Counted from the stretch's first letter, positions 36,388 to 47,538 are shown. The stretch is DNA of 64,000 bases from Acinetobacter sp. ANC 3929 (GCF_000369405.1 NZ_KB850000.1:1198768-1262767), one strand, 5' to 3'. The notes: generated from the letters alone by a model not told the origin. Numbers and translations: made by a program.

Positions 36388-37659
36388 TTAACCCGGGAAA
36401 ATACCGCGCTCTTTACGTGCTTTTAAGATACGCTCACAACCTAAAATGAAGGCAGCAGTACGTAAGGTACATTCTTTTTCGCTTGATTTATGCCATACAT
36501 CATTAATGGCTTGAATCATTAACTTATCCAGTCTTTCGTTAATTTCTTCTTCAGACCAGAAGTAGCTCGACATATCTTGAACCCATTCGAAGTAAGATAC
36601 AGTTACACCACCTGCGTTACAGATGACGTCAGGTACAACAGTGATACCACGTTGAACCAGTACATCATCCGCTTCTGGGAAAGTTGGACCGTTGGCACCT
36701 TCAAGCACTAGCTTGGCAGTCAACTTTTGCGCACGTTCAACGGTGATTTGGCTTTCCAATGCAGCAGGGATCAGAATATCCATCTCTACATTCCAAAACT
36801 CTTCATCACTGATCACTTGTGCACCAGCAAAACCACCTACACCTTGGTGAGTTTGCATATGTGTTTTTAATGCAGCAACATCGATCCCTTCAGGGTTGTA
36901 AATCGTACCTGTGTGATCTTGGATGGTTACAATTTTAGCTTTTGACTCAACAAATAAATAAGCAGCTTCACTACCCACGTTACCAAAGCCTTGAACCGCA
37001 ACTTTAGCACCGTCTAAAGGCAATTTGATTTTTTCAGCAACTTGTTGACCCGTGATAAATACACCACGACCTGTTGCTTTAATTCGACCTAAAGAACCGC
37101 CTAAGTGGACTGGCTTACCAGTCACCACACCTGTAACAGTATGACCTTGACCAGATGAATAAGTATCCATAATCCAACCCATAACGTTTGGATTTGTACC
37201 TACGTCTGGTGCAGGGATATCTTTTTGTGGGCCAATAATATGGCTGATTTCACTGGTATAACGACGTGTTAAGCGTTCTAATTCACGTGGAGAAAGTTGA
37301 CGCGGGTCAACACGGATACCACCTTTTGCACCGCCGAATGGTAGATTTACCACCGCAGTCTTAATCGTCATCCATGCTGAAAGTGCCATTACTTCATTTA
37401 AATCTACATCTGGGTGATAGCGAATACCGCCTTTACCCGGACCACGTGACAAGTTGTGTTGCACACGATAACCTTCAAAATGACGAATTGTGCCATCGTC
37501 CATAACAATTGGCACGTCAACGATCAAAGCACGTTTTGGGCGCTTCAATGTATCCACATAACCTTCTAGACCTTCTAGATATGGAGCAACACGCTCGATC
37601 TGTTCAAGGTAAGTTGCCCATGGACCGTCATTTTGAGAGACATAAGATAAATTAGACAT
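36388..37659 (-). CDS. gdhA: Glutamate dehydrogenase, catabolic (RocG/GudB-like) type
   Basis: Cytoplasmic oxidative deaminase converting glutamate to 2-oxoglutarate and ammonium. The 423 residues carry the glutamate-binding lysine stretch [29 protein letters not shown] and the dinucleotide fold [15 protein letters not shown]. Length and the RYTSEI and PAPDVGTN segments fit the NAD-type hexameric enzymes. The gene comes 32 bases after hutG in the same direction. This makes sense, as histidine breakdown ends in glutamate, and it may be read through from the hut operon. Confidence 0.92.
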   Translation of the reverse strand: MSNLSYVSQNDGPWATYLEQIERVAPYLEGLEGYVDTLKRPKRALIVDVPIVMDDGTIRHFEGYRVQHNLSRGPGKGGIRYHPDVDLNEVMALSAWMTIKTAVVNLPFGGAKGGIRVDPRQLSPRELERLTRRYTSEISHIIGPQKDIPAPDVGTNPNVMGWIMDTYSSGQGHTVTGVVTGKPVHLGGSLGRIKATGRGVFITGQQVAEKIKLPLDGAKVAVQGFGNVGSEAAYLFVESKAKIVTIQDHTGTIYNPEGIDVAALKTHMQTHQGVGGFAGAQVISDEEFWNVEMDILIPAALESQITVERAQKLTAKLVLEGANGPTFPEADDVLVQRGITVVPDVICNAGGVTVSYFEWVQDMSSYFWSEEEINERLDKLMIQAINDVWHKSSEKECTLRTAAFILGCERILKARKERGIFPG

Positions 37660-37691
37660 GTTTTAACCTTTTGATGAATTCACATGATCCA

Positions 37692-38612
37692 TCAATCAAA
37701 TATGTAGTTAAAAATTATATAAGCGGCCAATTTGGCAGTTCTACTATCCAAATCAAACCGTGGATTACATTCCGCCACATCAAAAACTTTAATCTTTCCA
37801 GTTTCCTTAATGGCCTCTAGTAATGGGTCAAAGACTGATAAATCAATTCCTTTTACCGCAGGTGCGCTTACACCTGGCGCAATGCTAGCACTAAATACAT
37901 CAAGATCAACTGTAATATACAAATAGTCAACTTTTCCGATAAAAGCTGTGATTTTTTCGACTAAATTTTCAACATTTTTCTGCTGTAATTCATGGTCAAA
38001 AATATAAGTACAGTTCAGCCGATCTGCGGTTTCAAATAAAACCTTGGTATTTGAATGTTTCGCGACACCAATACACAAATAATGAAATGCTTGCTGATGT
38101 TGTTCAGACAATTTTGCAGCATTCAAAAATGGTGTCCCTGATGTCACCTGTTCCGCTTCGCGCAGATCAAAATGCGCATCAAAATTGATGATGCCGATCT
38201 TCTTATGCGGTTCATTATTTTGTAGATATTGGAACAAGCCCGAGAAGCTACCAAATGCCACTTCATGGCCACCACCTAAAACAATGGGTTTCATCCCCTG
38301 TTTTAAGCTTCTTTCCACCTGTTCTGCCAACTCAGCCTGCGCCTGTTCCAGTTTTAAACCGTCACATACCACAGTACCAATGTCTGTGATCGTGATGGGT
38401 TGATGTACAGGTAAATTGGCCAATTGTGCACGAATACTATCGGGTGCATCTGCTGCACCTAAGCGTCCTTTATTACGCTTTACCCCTTCATCGGAACTAA
38501 ACCCAATTAAGGCATAATCAGCACGTGGGCTGGTATTGATGACTTGGTGAATGCGCAGATGTGCAGCACCCTCGCCATCTTTACGTCCTTGCCATGTAAA
38601 TGAATGATTCAT
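37692..38612 (-). CDS. hutG: Formimidoylglutamase HutG
   Basis: Mn-dependent ureohydrolase of the arginase fold; it hydrolyses N-formimidoyl-L-glutamate to glutamate and formamide, the last step of this hut route. The metal ligands are in GGGHEVAFG, NFDAHFDLR and TVDLDVFSASIAPGVSAP. 306 residues, normal. It lies 30 bases after hutI. Confidence 0.93.
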   Translation of the reverse strand: MNHSFTWQGRKDGEGAAHLRIHQVINTSPRADYALIGFSSDEGVKRNKGRLGAADAPDSIRAQLANLPVHQPITITDIGTVVCDGLKLEQAQAELAEQVERSLKQGMKPIVLGGGHEVAFGSFSGLFQYLQNNEPHKKIGIINFDAHFDLREAEQVTSGTPFLNAAKLSEQHQQAFHYLCIGVAKHSNTKVLFETADRLNCTYIFDHELQQKNVENLVEKITAFIGKVDYLYITVDLDVFSASIAPGVSAPAVKGIDLSVFDPLLEAIKETGKIKVFDVAECNPRFDLDSRTAKLAAYIIFNYIFD

Positions 38613-38642
38613 CCTGCAAACTCTTTTTAAATAAGTCTAAAA

Positions 38643-39848
38643 CTAGATTGATATTTCATTGCCATGCCGAATAATCCGCTTTGACAAGTCTCCACCCAAC
38701 CAATAGACAATCTCAGAAGGATGCTCGATATCCCACGCAATAAAGTCAGCAACTTTACCGGTCTCCAAGGTCCCGTGAGTATCTTGTAAGCCCAGTGCAT
38801 GCGCTGCATGAGTCGTCACACCCGCCAGGGTTTGCTCAGGGGTTAAACGGAATAAGGTACTGCCCATATTCATCATTAACCGTAACGACAAGGCTGGGGA
38901 AGTTCCCGGATTTAAATCACTGGATAAGGCAATCCGCACCCCATGTTGCTGCAAACTTTCTAATGGTGGGTATTTGGTTTCTCTGAGGAAATAAAATGCA
39001 CCAGGCAATAACACTGCAACTGTGCCCGCAGCAGCCATCGCCTTCACATCATCTTCAGTCATAAACTCTAAATGATCTGCCGATAAGGCCTGATAACGTG
39101 CCGCCAAACTTGAACCGCCAAGTGAAGACAATTGTTCCGCATGCAGTTTAATAGGTAGATTCAAAGACTGGGCAGTTTTAAATAGACGTTCAACCTGAGC
39201 TGGAGAAAAGGCCAAATATTCACAAAATGCGTCGACAGCATCGACCAAACCTTCTTGGTGTAGTTTTGGCAGCATTTCATTGCAGATATGCTCAATATAA
39301 GCATCGCTTTGATCCTGATACTCAGGTGGTAAAGCATGTGCAGCCAGACAAGTACTACGAACTGTCATCGGCAAGATGTCTGCAATTTGACGAATCACAC
39401 GCAACATTTTACGTTCATTGACATAGTCCAAGCCATAACCTGACTTAATTTCAATGGTGGTGACACCATCTTTAAGCAGACAACGAATTCGTTTTAACGC
39501 CGATGCGAGCAACACGTGTTCACTTGCTTCACGGGTGGCACGGACCGTACTGGCAATACCACCACCGCTCGCTGCAATCTCGGCATAACTAACACCTTGC
39601 AAGCGTTTTTCAAACTCAACGCTACGGTTGCCGCCAAACACACTATGGGTATGACAATCAATCAAACCTGGTGTGACCCATGCGCCGTTCAAATCAATGG
39701 TCTCGGAATAAGCATCGGTAGGAAGATCTTCAAATGTTCCAATCCACTGGATATGCTGTCCTGAAGTGACCATTGCAGCATGTTCAATACTGGAATATTG
39801 CCCATTTTGCATGGTGGCAATATGACAGTTTTTCCACAGCTTTTTCAT
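38643..39848 (-). CDS. hutI: Imidazolonepropionase HutI
   Basis: Metal-dependent amidohydrolase, the third step of histidine degradation, opening 4-imidazolone-5-propanoate to N-formimidoyl-glutamate. The 401-residue sequence has the amidohydrolase metal site [12 protein letters not shown], the [11 protein letters not shown] stretch and the late aspartate in [13 protein letters not shown] strong intercistronic hairpin precedes the gene, and the ribosome site GAGAGGAA follows that hairpin directly. Confidence 0.94.
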   Translation of the reverse strand: MKKLWKNCHIATMQNGQYSSIEHAAMVTSGQHIQWIGTFEDLPTDAYSETIDLNGAWVTPGLIDCHTHSVFGGNRSVEFEKRLQGVSYAEIAASGGGIASTVRATREASEHVLLASALKRIRCLLKDGVTTIEIKSGYGLDYVNERKMLRVIRQIADILPMTVRSTCLAAHALPPEYQDQSDAYIEHICNEMLPKLHQEGLVDAVDAFCEYLAFSPAQVERLFKTAQSLNLPIKLHAEQLSSLGGSSLAARYQALSADHLEFMTEDDVKAMAAAGTVAVLLPGAFYFLRETKYPPLESLQQHGVRIALSSDLNPGTSPALSLRLMMNMGSTLFRLTPEQTLAGVTTHAAHALGLQDTHGTLETGKVADFIAWDIEHPSEIVYWLGGDLSKRIIRHGNEISI

Positions 39849-39863
39849 TCACAGTTCCTCTCG

Positions 39864-39891
39864 CTGCTCAGGTGGGATTACACCTGAGCAG
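39864..39891 (-). other. Perfect hairpin between hutT and hutI
   Basis: CTGCTCAGGTG at 39864-39874 and CACCTGAGCAG at 39881-39891 form an 11-pair stem with a 6-base loop. It begins 8 bases after the hutT stop and ends just upstream of the hutI ribosome site. With no T run it is unlikely to terminate; an mRNA processing or 3'-end stabilising role is inferred. Confidence 0.65.
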
Positions 39892-39899
39892 TTTGAAAT

Positions 39900-41312
39900 T
39901 TAACGTTCCATTTCGATATTTTGTTGCATGGTCTGATTTTCTTTTACCGTGTTTTGCTTAGGCTTCACCCAAATGGTGTAAGCAATCCAAAGTAAAACTA
40001 ACCACGTTGCGCCAACATAAATTGCAGGTCGTGAGTCTGGGAAATATCCCATCATGGCTAAAATAAACAGCATGAACGCAATTGCAAATGCAGGTGCATA
40101 CGGCCAACCAATCACAGGGAAATCAAGGGCTTTAATCTCTGCTTTAGACAACTTACGACGCATCGCAACTTGAGAAAGTAAAATCATGAGCCAGACCCAC
40201 ACCGTTGCGAATGTTGCGATTGAAGCAATGATGATGAATACATTTTCTGGAATCAGATAGTTTAGCAATACACCAACCAATAACACCCCTGCCATCACCA
40301 CAACCGTCATCCAAGGCACACCATTTTTGGAGATTTTTTGGAATACTTGAGGTGCTTGTCCACGGTTCGACATACCATACAGCATACGCCCAGCACCAAA
40401 TACATCACTATTGATTGCAGAGATCGCCGCAGTAATCACCACAATATTCAGAACAGTTGCCGCTGATCCAATCCCAAGATTTTCAAAGATCTGTACAAAT
40501 GGGCTGCCTTGGCTACCAATTTGATTCCATGGGAAAATCGACATCAGTACAAAAATTGTCATGACATAGAACAATAAGATACGTACAGGCACCGCATTAA
40601 TCGCTTTAGGGATCGAAGTTTTCGGATCTTGCGATTCACCCGCAGTGATCCCAATAATCTCAATACCACCAAAAGCGAATACCACTACAGATAAACAAGC
40701 AACTAAACCAGCAATCCCATTCGGCATAAAGCCATCGTGAATCCACAAGTTTTGAATGCCTGTGGTAAAGCCACTATGGTCCGCATGGAAACCATAGAAC
40801 ATTAAGCCTAAACCACCCACAATCATCGCAACAATCGCAGTCACTTTGACGATTGACAGCCAGAATTCCAGTTCGCCAAAGACTTTGACATGAATCAGGT
40901 TAATTGCTCCAAGGAACATGATCAGTGACAAAATCCAGATCCAACGCGGCACATCGGGGTACCAAAACCCCATATAAATCCCGAAAGCGGTGACATCGGC
41001 CAAAGCCACAATGATCATTTCAAAAACGTAGGTCCACCCAGTGGTAAAACCTGCAAGTGGGCCAATATATTGTGAGGCATAGTGACTGAATGAACCCGAT
41101 ACTGGGTTATGTACAGCCATCTCACCTAATGCACGCATCACGATATAAATTGCAATCCCTGCAACGATATATGCGATTAATACGGACGGACCTGCCATTT
41201 TGATCGCAGTTGCCGAACCGTAAAAGAGTCCTGTCCCAATGGCTGAACCCAATGCCAAAAAACGAATATGGCGGGTGTTTAACCCCCGCTGTAATGTGGA
41301 GTGTTGTGACAT
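39900..41312 (-). CDS. hutT: Histidine/aromatic amino acid permease, APC family (HutT)
   Basis: Inner-membrane amino acid/proton symporter with 12 predicted helices, about 470 residues. I use the ATG at 41312 ([17 protein letters not shown]), which has GGAG 6 bases upstream. Family marks are [14 protein letters not shown] in helix 1, [21 protein letters not shown] and the helix-6 region [16 protein letters not shown]. Its position between hutH and hutI argues for histidine (or urocanate) as substrate. It resembles ProY/HutT. Confidence 0.9.
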   Translation of the reverse strand: MSQHSTLQRGLNTRHIRFLALGSAIGTGLFYGSATAIKMAGPSVLIAYIVAGIAIYIVMRALGEMAVHNPVSGSFSHYASQYIGPLAGFTTGWTYVFEMIIVALADVTAFGIYMGFWYPDVPRWIWILSLIMFLGAINLIHVKVFGELEFWLSIVKVTAIVAMIVGGLGLMFYGFHADHSGFTTGIQNLWIHDGFMPNGIAGLVACLSVVVFAFGGIEIIGITAGESQDPKTSIPKAINAVPVRILLFYVMTIFVLMSIFPWNQIGSQGSPFVQIFENLGIGSAATVLNIVVITAAISAINSDVFGAGRMLYGMSNRGQAPQVFQKISKNGVPWMTVVVMAGVLLVGVLLNYLIPENVFIIIASIATFATVWVWLMILLSQVAMRRKLSKAEIKALDFPVIGWPYAPAFAIAFMLFILAMMGYFPDSRPAIYVGATWLVLLWIAYTIWVKPKQNTVKENQTMQQNIEMER

Positions 41313-41347
41313 TATAATCTCCAATCCTTGAGGAAATTTAGTTAGAT

Positions 41348-41368
41348 TCGGCCACTCCATGTGACCGA
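41348..41368 (-). other. Imperfect hairpin between hutH and hutT
   Basis: TCGG-C-CAC at 41348-41355 pairs with GTG-A-CCGA at 41361-41368 with one internal mismatch and a 5-base loop. It is weaker than the other two hut intercistronic hairpins. A role in transcript processing is only inferred. Confidence 0.4.
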
Positions 41369-41376
41369 TTTATTGA

Positions 41377-42915
41377 TCACACTTCAGACAAACTCGGTAA
41401 TAACTGTGGAATGAGTAATTCGTTCAAGCAACCACTTGCAAGCAATTCACTTGCTTGCTCAATATCTGGCGCAAAGAAACGATCTTCACTGTAATAAGGC
41501 ACTTGGTCACGAAGCACTTTACGCGCACGCTCAAGTTTTGGAGAACTCTTCAAACCTTCACGGAAATCAAGACCCTGACATGCACCTAACCACTCAACTG
41601 CAAGAATGCCGCGAACGTTGTCAGCCATATACCACAAACGTTTGCCCGCATTCGGTGCCATGGAAACATGGTCTTCCTGATTTGCAGAGGTCGGTAAACT
41701 ATCAACACTGGCAGGATGTGCAAGTGCTTTATTGTCACTTGCTAATGCAGCGGCTGTTACTTGAGCAATCATGAAGCCTGAATTGACCCCACCATTGGCA
41801 ACCAAGAATGGTGGCAATTGTGACATGTGACGGTCCATCATCATCGAAATGCGACGTTCTGACAGTGAACCAATTTCTGCAATTGCCAATGCCAAGTTAT
41901 CTGCTGCCATCGCAACAGGCTCAGCGTGAAAGTTACCACCTGAAATCACATCACCTTCTGCTGCAAACACCAATGGGTTATCTGACACCGCATTTGATTC
42001 AATTGCTAACACTTCTGCAGCTTGACGGATTTGCGTCAAGCAGGCGCCCATGACCTGAGGTTGGCAACGCAGTGAGTACGGGTCTTGAACCTTGCTGCAA
42101 TCTTCATGCGAATGTGAAATTTCACTCGATTCAGTCAATAAATCACGATATGCAGCAGCGACATCAATTTGACCACGTTGACCACGCACTTCATGGATAC
42201 GTGCATCGAATGGCGCACGTGAACCCAACATGGCTTCAACACTTAAACCACCACACACCGTTGCAGCAGCAAATAAATCTTCTGCTTCAAACAAACCACG
42301 TAATGCGTATGCTGTGGAAACTTGTGTCCCGTTTAAAAGTGCTAAACCTTCTTTCGCAGCTAAAGAAATAGGTTCTAGACCAGCAATTTTAAGTGCTTCA
42401 ACCGCAGGTAACCATTCGCCTTTATAACGTGCTTTACTTTCACCTAATAACACCAAAGACATATGTGCCAGTGGTGCCAAGTCACCTGAAGCACCCACAG
42501 AGCCTTTTAATGGAATATGCGGATAAACTTCTGCATTGATCAATGCCAGAATGGCATCAATGACTTTACGGCGAATACCTGAAAAACCACGTGCCAAACT
42601 ATTTGCTTTGAGCAACATAATCAGACGCACCATCGCATCATCAAGCGGCTCACCTACGCCAGCAGCGTGTGACAGTACCAATGAACGTTGTAATTGCTCT
42701 AGGTCTTCGGGTGCAATTTTAGTTGAAGCAAGTAAACCAAAACCTGTATTGATACCGTAGGCAGTACGGCCTTCATTCACGATTTTTTCGACACAAGCAA
42801 CACTTGCATTGATGCCAGCAGAAGCGCTGTCATCGAGTTTCACTTTGATTGGATTTAAATAAGCGTGGCGGAGATCTGCTAAGGTAAGTTTGCCGGGTTG
42901 AATTAGAAGTTCCAT
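41377..42915 (-). CDS. hutH: Histidine ammonia-lyase HutH
   Basis: First enzyme of histidine breakdown, giving urocanate and ammonium. The start at 42915 ([15 protein letters not shown]) has AGGA 8 bases upstream; the longer frame adds seven residues. The Ala-Ser-Gly triad that forms the MIO electrophile is at residues 142-144 in [15 protein letters not shown], the same number as in the well-studied Pseudomonas enzyme. 512 residues, normal. The gene follows hutU after an 84-base gap with a hairpin. Confidence 0.96.
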   Translation of the reverse strand: MELLIQPGKLTLADLRHAYLNPIKVKLDDSASAGINASVACVEKIVNEGRTAYGINTGFGLLASTKIAPEDLEQLQRSLVLSHAAGVGEPLDDAMVRLIMLLKANSLARGFSGIRRKVIDAILALINAEVYPHIPLKGSVGASGDLAPLAHMSLVLLGESKARYKGEWLPAVEALKIAGLEPISLAAKEGLALLNGTQVSTAYALRGLFEAEDLFAAATVCGGLSVEAMLGSRAPFDARIHEVRGQRGQIDVAAAYRDLLTESSEISHSHEDCSKVQDPYSLRCQPQVMGACLTQIRQAAEVLAIESNAVSDNPLVFAAEGDVISGGNFHAEPVAMAADNLALAIAEIGSLSERRISMMMDRHMSQLPPFLVANGGVNSGFMIAQVTAAALASDNKALAHPASVDSLPTSANQEDHVSMAPNAGKRLWYMADNVRGILAVEWLGACQGLDFREGLKSSPKLERARKVLRDQVPYYSEDRFFAPDIEQASELLASGCLNELLIPQLLPSLSEV

Positions 42916-42948
42916 TGTTGGCGTCCTGTTTTGCACTCTATTGTTCTC

Positions 42949-42986
42949 TTACGATGCTATTTACACAATTGCAAAAAGCATCGTAA
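42949..42986 (-). other. Hairpin between hutU and hutH
   Basis: TTACGATGCT at 42949-42958 pairs with AGCATCGTAA at 42977-42986, a perfect 10-pair stem with an 18-base loop, 13 bases past the hutU stop. There is no T run. It may protect the hutU message end or be a weak terminator. Confidence 0.6.
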
Positions 42987-42999
42987 TGTCCTTGTCTGT

Positions 43000-44676
43000 T
43001 TATTGCGTGATCATTGGCAAGTTCAAGCCTTGCTCTTTGGCACAGTCAATCGCAATGTCATAACCTGCATCAGCATGACGCATTACCCCTGTTGCCGGGT
43101 CATTGGTCAGTACTCGTGCGATACGTGCTGCTGCTTCATCTGTACCATCACACACAATCACCACGCCTGAATGTTGAGAGAAGCCCATACCTACACCACC
43201 ACCGTGATGCAATGACACCCAAGTTGCACCGCCAGCCGTATTCAACAAGGCATTTAATAACGGCCAGTCTGATACAGCATCTGAACCATCTTTCATTGAT
43301 TCTGTTTCACGATTCGGACTAGAGACTGAACCCGAATCCAGATGGTCACGACCAATCACGATTGGTGCTGACAACTCACCACTACGTACCATTTCATTAA
43401 ATGCCAAACCAAGTTTTGCACGTAAGCCTAAGCCCACCCAGCAAATACGTGCTGGCAAACCTTGGAAGCTGATACGTTCACGCGCCATATCTAACCAGCG
43501 ATGTAAATGTTCATCATCTGGAATTAACTCTTTTACTTTGGCATCTGTCTTATAGATATCTTCTGGATCACCTGAAAGTGCAGCCCAACGGAATGGACCA
43601 ACACCGCGACAGAACAATGGACGGATATAGGCTGGGACGAAGCCAGGGAAATCAAAGGCATTTACTACGCCTTCATCTTGAGCCATTTGACGGATGTTGT
43701 TGCCATAGTCAAAGGTTGGCACACCCATTTTCTGAAAGTCCAGCATCGCTTGAACATGTTGCGCCATCGATTGTTTAGCCGCTTTGACTACAACTTCTGG
43801 CTCAGTTTTCGCACGTTGACGGTACTCTTCCCATGTCCAGCCAATTGGTAAATAACCATTTAACGGATCATGTGCGCTGGTTTGATCAGTCACCATATCT
43901 GGATGTACACCACGTCGAACCAATTCAGGTAAAATTTCAGCAGCATTGCCATGGAGTGCAATCGAAACGGCTTTACCTTCTTTGGTGTATTTTTCAATAC
44001 GTGCTAACGCATCATCCAAATCAGTTGCTTGCTCATCAACATAACGGGTGCGTAAACGGAAATCGATACTGGTTTGTTGGCATTCAATATTCAATGAACA
44101 TGCGCCTGCAAGTGTTGCAGCCAAAGGTTGCGCACCGCCCATACCACCTAAGCCAGCCGTTAAGACCCAACGGCCTGTTAAATCGCCGTTGTAGTGTTGG
44201 CGACCTGCTTCTACGAAAGTTTCATAAGTACCTTGTACAATGCCTTGGCTACCAATATAAATCCAAGAACCAGCCGTCATCTGACCGTACATTGCCAAAC
44301 CTTTGGCATCCAATTCATTGAAATGCTCCCAAGTTCCCCAATGTGGTACGAGATTCGAGTTTGCAATCAAAACACGTGGTGCGTCTTTATGAGTTTTGAA
44401 TACACCCACAGGCTTACCCGATTGAACCAATAAAGTTTCATCTGTTTCTAAATTCTTTAGCGTTTCTACGATCTTGTCAAAACATTCCCAGTTACGTGCA
44501 GCACGACCGATACCACCGTAAACAACAAGTTCTTTTGGATTTTCTGCGACATCTGGATCTAGGTTATTCATCAACATACGCAGTGGTGCTTCTGTTAACC
44601 AGCTTTTGGCATTGAGCTGTGTACCACGTGGTGCGCGAATTTCTACATCACGAAATTTTGTTGTCGTTGTTGTCAC
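43000..44676 (-). CDS. hutU: Urocanate hydratase HutU
   Basis: NAD-dependent urocanase, the second step of histidine breakdown. I choose the GTG at 44676, giving (M)[22 protein letters not shown] stands 7 bases ahead, and the 32 residues further upstream would cover the promoter and operator. The 558-residue protein has [18 protein letters not shown] (the NAD-binding glycine stretch), the cysteine-bearing [17 protein letters not shown] and [18 protein letters not shown]. It is the promoter-proximal gene of the hutUHTIG operon. Confidence 0.96.
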   Translation of the reverse strand: MTTTTTKFRDVEIRAPRGTQLNAKSWLTEAPLRMLMNNLDPDVAENPKELVVYGGIGRAARNWECFDKIVETLKNLETDETLLVQSGKPVGVFKTHKDAPRVLIANSNLVPHWGTWEHFNELDAKGLAMYGQMTAGSWIYIGSQGIVQGTYETFVEAGRQHYNGDLTGRWVLTAGLGGMGGAQPLAATLAGACSLNIECQQTSIDFRLRTRYVDEQATDLDDALARIEKYTKEGKAVSIALHGNAAEILPELVRRGVHPDMVTDQTSAHDPLNGYLPIGWTWEEYRQRAKTEPEVVVKAAKQSMAQHVQAMLDFQKMGVPTFDYGNNIRQMAQDEGVVNAFDFPGFVPAYIRPLFCRGVGPFRWAALSGDPEDIYKTDAKVKELIPDDEHLHRWLDMARERISFQGLPARICWVGLGLRAKLGLAFNEMVRSGELSAPIVIGRDHLDSGSVSSPNRETESMKDGSDAVSDWPLLNALLNTAGGATWVSLHHGGGVGMGFSQHSGVVIVCDGTDEAAARIARVLTNDPATGVMRHADAGYDIAIDCAKEQGLNLPMITQ

Positions 44677-44746
44677 AATCGGACTCCTTCCATTGAGTTT
44701 GAACCAGCAAATTAATCTGCTTTTACTGTATAGCAATGTATTAACT

Positions 44747-44756
44747 TGTATATACA
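44747..44756. promoter_or_regulatory. Probable HutC operator upstream of hutU
   Basis: The palindrome TGTATATACA lies 71 bases upstream of the hutU start. The same 10-mer occurs in front of hutC. HutC proteins of pseudomonads bind palindromes of this TGTA-TACA form, so autoregulated, urocanate-relieved repression is likely. Confidence 0.8.
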
Positions 44757-44867
44757 TCCATATACTACACAAAACTTTTCTATTGAAAAGATGCTTTTCA
44801 AATCTTTTATAAAAATAAATTACAAGCTAATGAAATAAATCGATTTATTTTTTATAGGCAATAAAAA

Positions 44868-44896
44868 AACACATACAACCTGAGACTGTATGTGTT
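44868..44896 (-). terminator. Intrinsic terminator of hutCD
   Basis: AACACATACA at 44868-44877 pairs with TGTATGTGTT at 44887-44896 around a 9-base loop. On the minus strand a run of T follows. It lies 19 bases past the hutD stop and separates hutCD from the hutU promoter. Confidence 0.87.
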
Positions 44897-44914
44897 CTCA
44901 AAAATACAAGGAAA

Positions 44915-45496
44915 CTAGATTTTTATCAGTTCTATTAGACAAGTTTGCTTTAAAAGCTGTCGATTTAGAACCACCTTTTTAAGTGATTTTTCCTGCTCAA
45001 TGTGAAGACTTTCCTGATGCTGCAATTGAAAAACTTGCTGATCAATTTCAATCTCTAATGGCTCGGTACTCTGATTAAATATAAAAATCAGATCGGCTGA
45101 GCTAAAAATCTCAGTCTTTGTCGGTTCAAAATACCACTGCAAACGCGCATGAAACTGTTTGGGATCATAAATGAGATTAAAATCCCGAATCGGACCATCA
45201 ATCAATTCACAACGGGTCGCACTTTCACCACTGAACTGCACCGATTGCAAAGTCGTTAGAGATTCATGCTTGTCATCAATACTAAGCTCGATGCCCTGAC
45301 CTTCCAGCACGGTTAAGATACGCTGCATCCCGTTAAATCTGGAAAAATCGCCTGCGCTTTTGACATCTGCCATGGAAATACGCCAGTCAAAAGTATCCAG
45401 ACTTTCACCCGCACTACGCGCCAGTTCAACCGTATAACCTGCACCATTTTTCCATAGCATCTGCCGATAATCAGTACTGCTTAACTGCTTGATCAT
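44915..45496 (-). CDS. hutD: HutD family protein
   Basis: 193-residue cupin-like protein of the HutD family. N-terminal features are WKNGAGYTVELARSAGESLDTFDWRISMADV split over the first 45 residues, characteristic of the family. Its start overlaps the hutC stop by 4 bases. HutD is thought in Pseudomonas to tune or limit hut expression, perhaps by binding a pathway intermediate such as formimidoylglutamate; the exact role is not settled. Confidence 0.92.
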   Translation of the reverse strand: MIKQLSSTDYRQMLWKNGAGYTVELARSAGESLDTFDWRISMADVKSAGDFSRFNGMQRILTVLEGQGIELSIDDKHESLTTLQSVQFSGESATRCELIDGPIRDFNLIYDPKQFHARLQWYFEPTKTEIFSSADLIFIFNQSTEPLEIEIDQQVFQLQHQESLHIEQEKSLKKVVLNRQLLKQTCLIELIKI

Positions 45497-46245
45497 TGGG
45501 TAAATTTACCTTCCAGATAATAACGGCTACCCGGATAAATCAAACGGGCGCTGGAAATCAGTTGTTTATTCGACCATGTACGACGGCGAATCAACAAACA
45601 AGGTTCGGTCTTGTTAATTTTCAGCCATTTACATTCTTGCGCTGAGGCTAAAATCGCGGTTACCACGTGCTCACCTTCGGTTACAGGTGCTTTAGACATT
45701 AGATAGGCATTTGGTGTAATTGATTTAAAGTCTTGCGACAAATAATCAGGAATTAGAACAGGATCGACCAAACGGTCCTCAATTTGTACAGGCACATCAT
45801 TTTCATAATGCACAATGATCGAATGAAATAGCTTTTGACCTTCCCGAATCTGCATCAACATGCTTTGTTCAGCATTGGCCTGAATCTGTTCAAGTACCAA
45901 TACTTCAGCATGATGCTTATGATTCCGGGCAATAATTTCTTCGGCAATATTATTGACATGAAATAAAGCCGTTCGGCCTTGTCCTTCTGCAACAAAAGAA
46001 CCGACGCCTTGAATACGTACCAACAAACCTTCACTGGTGAGTTCCCGCAAGGCACGATTCACGGTCATCCGACTACAACCGAGTAAATTAACCAATTCAC
46101 TTTCTGAAGGAATTTTTTTATTAACAGTCCATGTTCCTTCATAAATCTTTTGGGAAATCATCTGTTTCACACGTAAATACAAAGGAACAGGACTATCTTC
46201 TTCTAGGGACAAATCTAAATCGTTTTGCTTTGTCGCTCTTGACAT
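45493..46245 (-). CDS. hutC: Histidine utilisation repressor HutC (GntR/HutC family)
   Basis: 250-residue repressor. The N-terminal winged helix (residues about 15-85) includes VKQMISQKIYEGTWTVNKKIPSESELVNLLGCSRMTVNRALRELTSEG in pieces typical of GntR proteins; the C-terminal UTRA domain (about 100-245) senses urocanate in studied homologues. The gene is followed by hutD and preceded, 55-66 bases upstream, by its own probable operator. Confidence 0.94.
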   Translation of the reverse strand: MSRATKQNDLDLSLEEDSPVPLYLRVKQMISQKIYEGTWTVNKKIPSESELVNLLGCSRMTVNRALRELTSEGLLVRIQGVGSFVAEGQGRTALFHVNNIAEEIIARNHKHHAEVLVLEQIQANAEQSMLMQIREGQKLFHSIIVHYENDVPVQIEDRLVDPVLIPDYLSQDFKSITPNAYLMSKAPVTEGEHVVTAILASAQECKWLKINKTEPCLLIRRRTWSNKQLISSARLIYPGSRYYLEGKFTQ

Positions 46246-46299
46246 TGGCTAAAACTCATACTAAATACTATAACTCATTGTATATTGAATTTAGCGTAA

Positions 46300-46311
46300 T
46301 TGTATATACAA
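46300..46311. promoter_or_regulatory. Probable HutC operator upstream of hutC
   Basis: TTGTATATACAA is a perfect 12-base palindrome 55 bases upstream of the hutC start and shares its core with the site upstream of hutU. Confidence 0.8.
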
Positions 46312-46387
46312 GCCTATACAAATAAGCATTTTAGCTTAAACCCTCTGCTGGTCCTCCAAGTTTATATTTTAAAAATCCCTCTTCCAC

Positions 46388-47443
46388 TTATACCGTATAG
46401 CGTTTACTTAAACCCCATTCAGCCAAAATACGACGGTACATGGTCGATGAGCGATCTGCTTCAAAATGTGCCTCCATACCAATATCCAGAGGCAATTCTT
46501 CTGGCTTTTGTGCCTCAACCATCTCTTGATCTTCTGCAAAAATCTGCGCATTAAAATCATAAACGGCCTGTAAATCTCCCGTGGTATCAAAATTACGGGT
46601 TAAAGGTACAAACAAACGGGTCTTATTATGTGAAATTGGACAGCAGGCATTTAAAATCTTGAGCACACCGTCATTTGGAAAATGGATCGTCAGTACCGCT
46701 GAAAAAGGTGGATAAACATCAAAAATCCGCTCCCATACAAAATCGTCTGGCGCGAGATGCTGCATCCCATGCGGATAATTACTGACATTGCTGGTGTAGT
46801 TTGTATGCAAGCCATAGTTGGTACGTTCAGTCGAATATTTGGGTACGACTGGATTATCTCGATCTGCAAAGGCCTGATGATGTACCCATGAAAAATGTGC
46901 GACATCAATAAAGCCCTCTAATTGACGACCACTTGAGCCCGCAATATCCACGGATGGCGGCAAAATGGCTTGATGCTCCTCCTGTTCCCATGTGTCCAAC
47001 ACAGGGAAATTCGCCAAACTTTCTTCTCTGCCAAGAATACTGGTCCAGACCAAGCCATATTTTAAAACCACAGGAAATTTGGTCAGAGAAAAACGATCTG
47101 AGATTTTAGTTAAATCAGGTTGAGCTGGGATTTTGGTACATTTTCCGTCTTCATTGAAATGCAGTCCATGATAAGGACAGATAATGGTTTCACCCTCCAC
47201 CCAACCTTTACTCAACGGCACACCACGGTGCGGGCAAATATCTCGTGCCAGATGAATCTGTCCTGTTTCAGTCTGATACAACACCAAATTCATATCCAAT
47301 AAAGTGACTTGCTGTGGTTTGTGAGTTACGTCTTGAATGCGTGCGACTGGATACCAATGCTGCGCAAGAATCTGCCAATCCTGATCATCAAATTGGCTGT
47401 GACATGGCTTATTTGGAAGATTGATGAATGGAATTGCGTTCAT
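46388..47443 (-). CDS. Rieske-type non-heme iron oxygenase, HpxD-like
   Basis: Terminal oxygenase of 351 residues. The Rieske cluster ligands are Cys70 and His72 in CPHRG, and Cys89 and His92 in CPYHG. The mononuclear iron site follows in GFIDVAHFSWVHH. It opens the purine-degradation island and is divergent from a LysR regulator, as in the hpx clusters of enterobacteria where HpxD with HpxE acts on hypoxanthine. No reductase partner (HpxE-like) is adjacent, so electrons must come from a gene elsewhere. The hypoxanthine/xanthine role is inferred from context. Confidence 0.82.
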   Translation of the reverse strand: MNAIPFINLPNKPCHSQFDDQDWQILAQHWYPVARIQDVTHKPQQVTLLDMNLVLYQTETGQIHLARDICPHRGVPLSKGWVEGETIICPYHGLHFNEDGKCTKIPAQPDLTKISDRFSLTKFPVVLKYGLVWTSILGREESLANFPVLDTWEQEEHQAILPPSVDIAGSSGRQLEGFIDVAHFSWVHHQAFADRDNPVVPKYSTERTNYGLHTNYTSNVSNYPHGMQHLAPDDFVWERIFDVYPPFSAVLTIHFPNDGVLKILNACCPISHNKTRLFVPLTRNFDTTGDLQAVYDFNAQIFAEDQEMVEAQKPEELPLDIGMEAHFEADRSSTMYRRILAEWGLSKRYTV

Positions 47444-47510
47444 ATCCTGTGCTCATTTTTAAGGTTTTCTCTGTTGTTTGCAGTGTGGAATAGATCATTA
47501 TTTTCGTCTA

Positions 47511-47538
47511 TTAGAATGAATTACATGCATCATTCTAA
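47511..47538. promoter_or_regulatory. Probable LysR-type regulator site
   Basis: TTAGAATGA at 47511-47519 is the exact inverted complement of TCATTCTAA at 47530-47538, with 10 bases between, in the 163-base gap of the divergent Rieske oxygenase and LysR genes. A further half site, ATTAGAA, follows at about 47541. Confidence 0.75.

Noticed and set aside
43014..44433. Several open frames opposite hutU, some over 100 codons
   Set aside because: They lie inside a strongly conserved enzyme gene, have no ribosome sites or recognisable domains, and come from the codon pattern of hutU.
44677..44772. Longer hutU start at an upstream ATG
   Set aside because: The extra 32 residues cover the operator and promoter region and look non-protein; the GTG at 44676 has a good ribosome site and the expected N-terminus.
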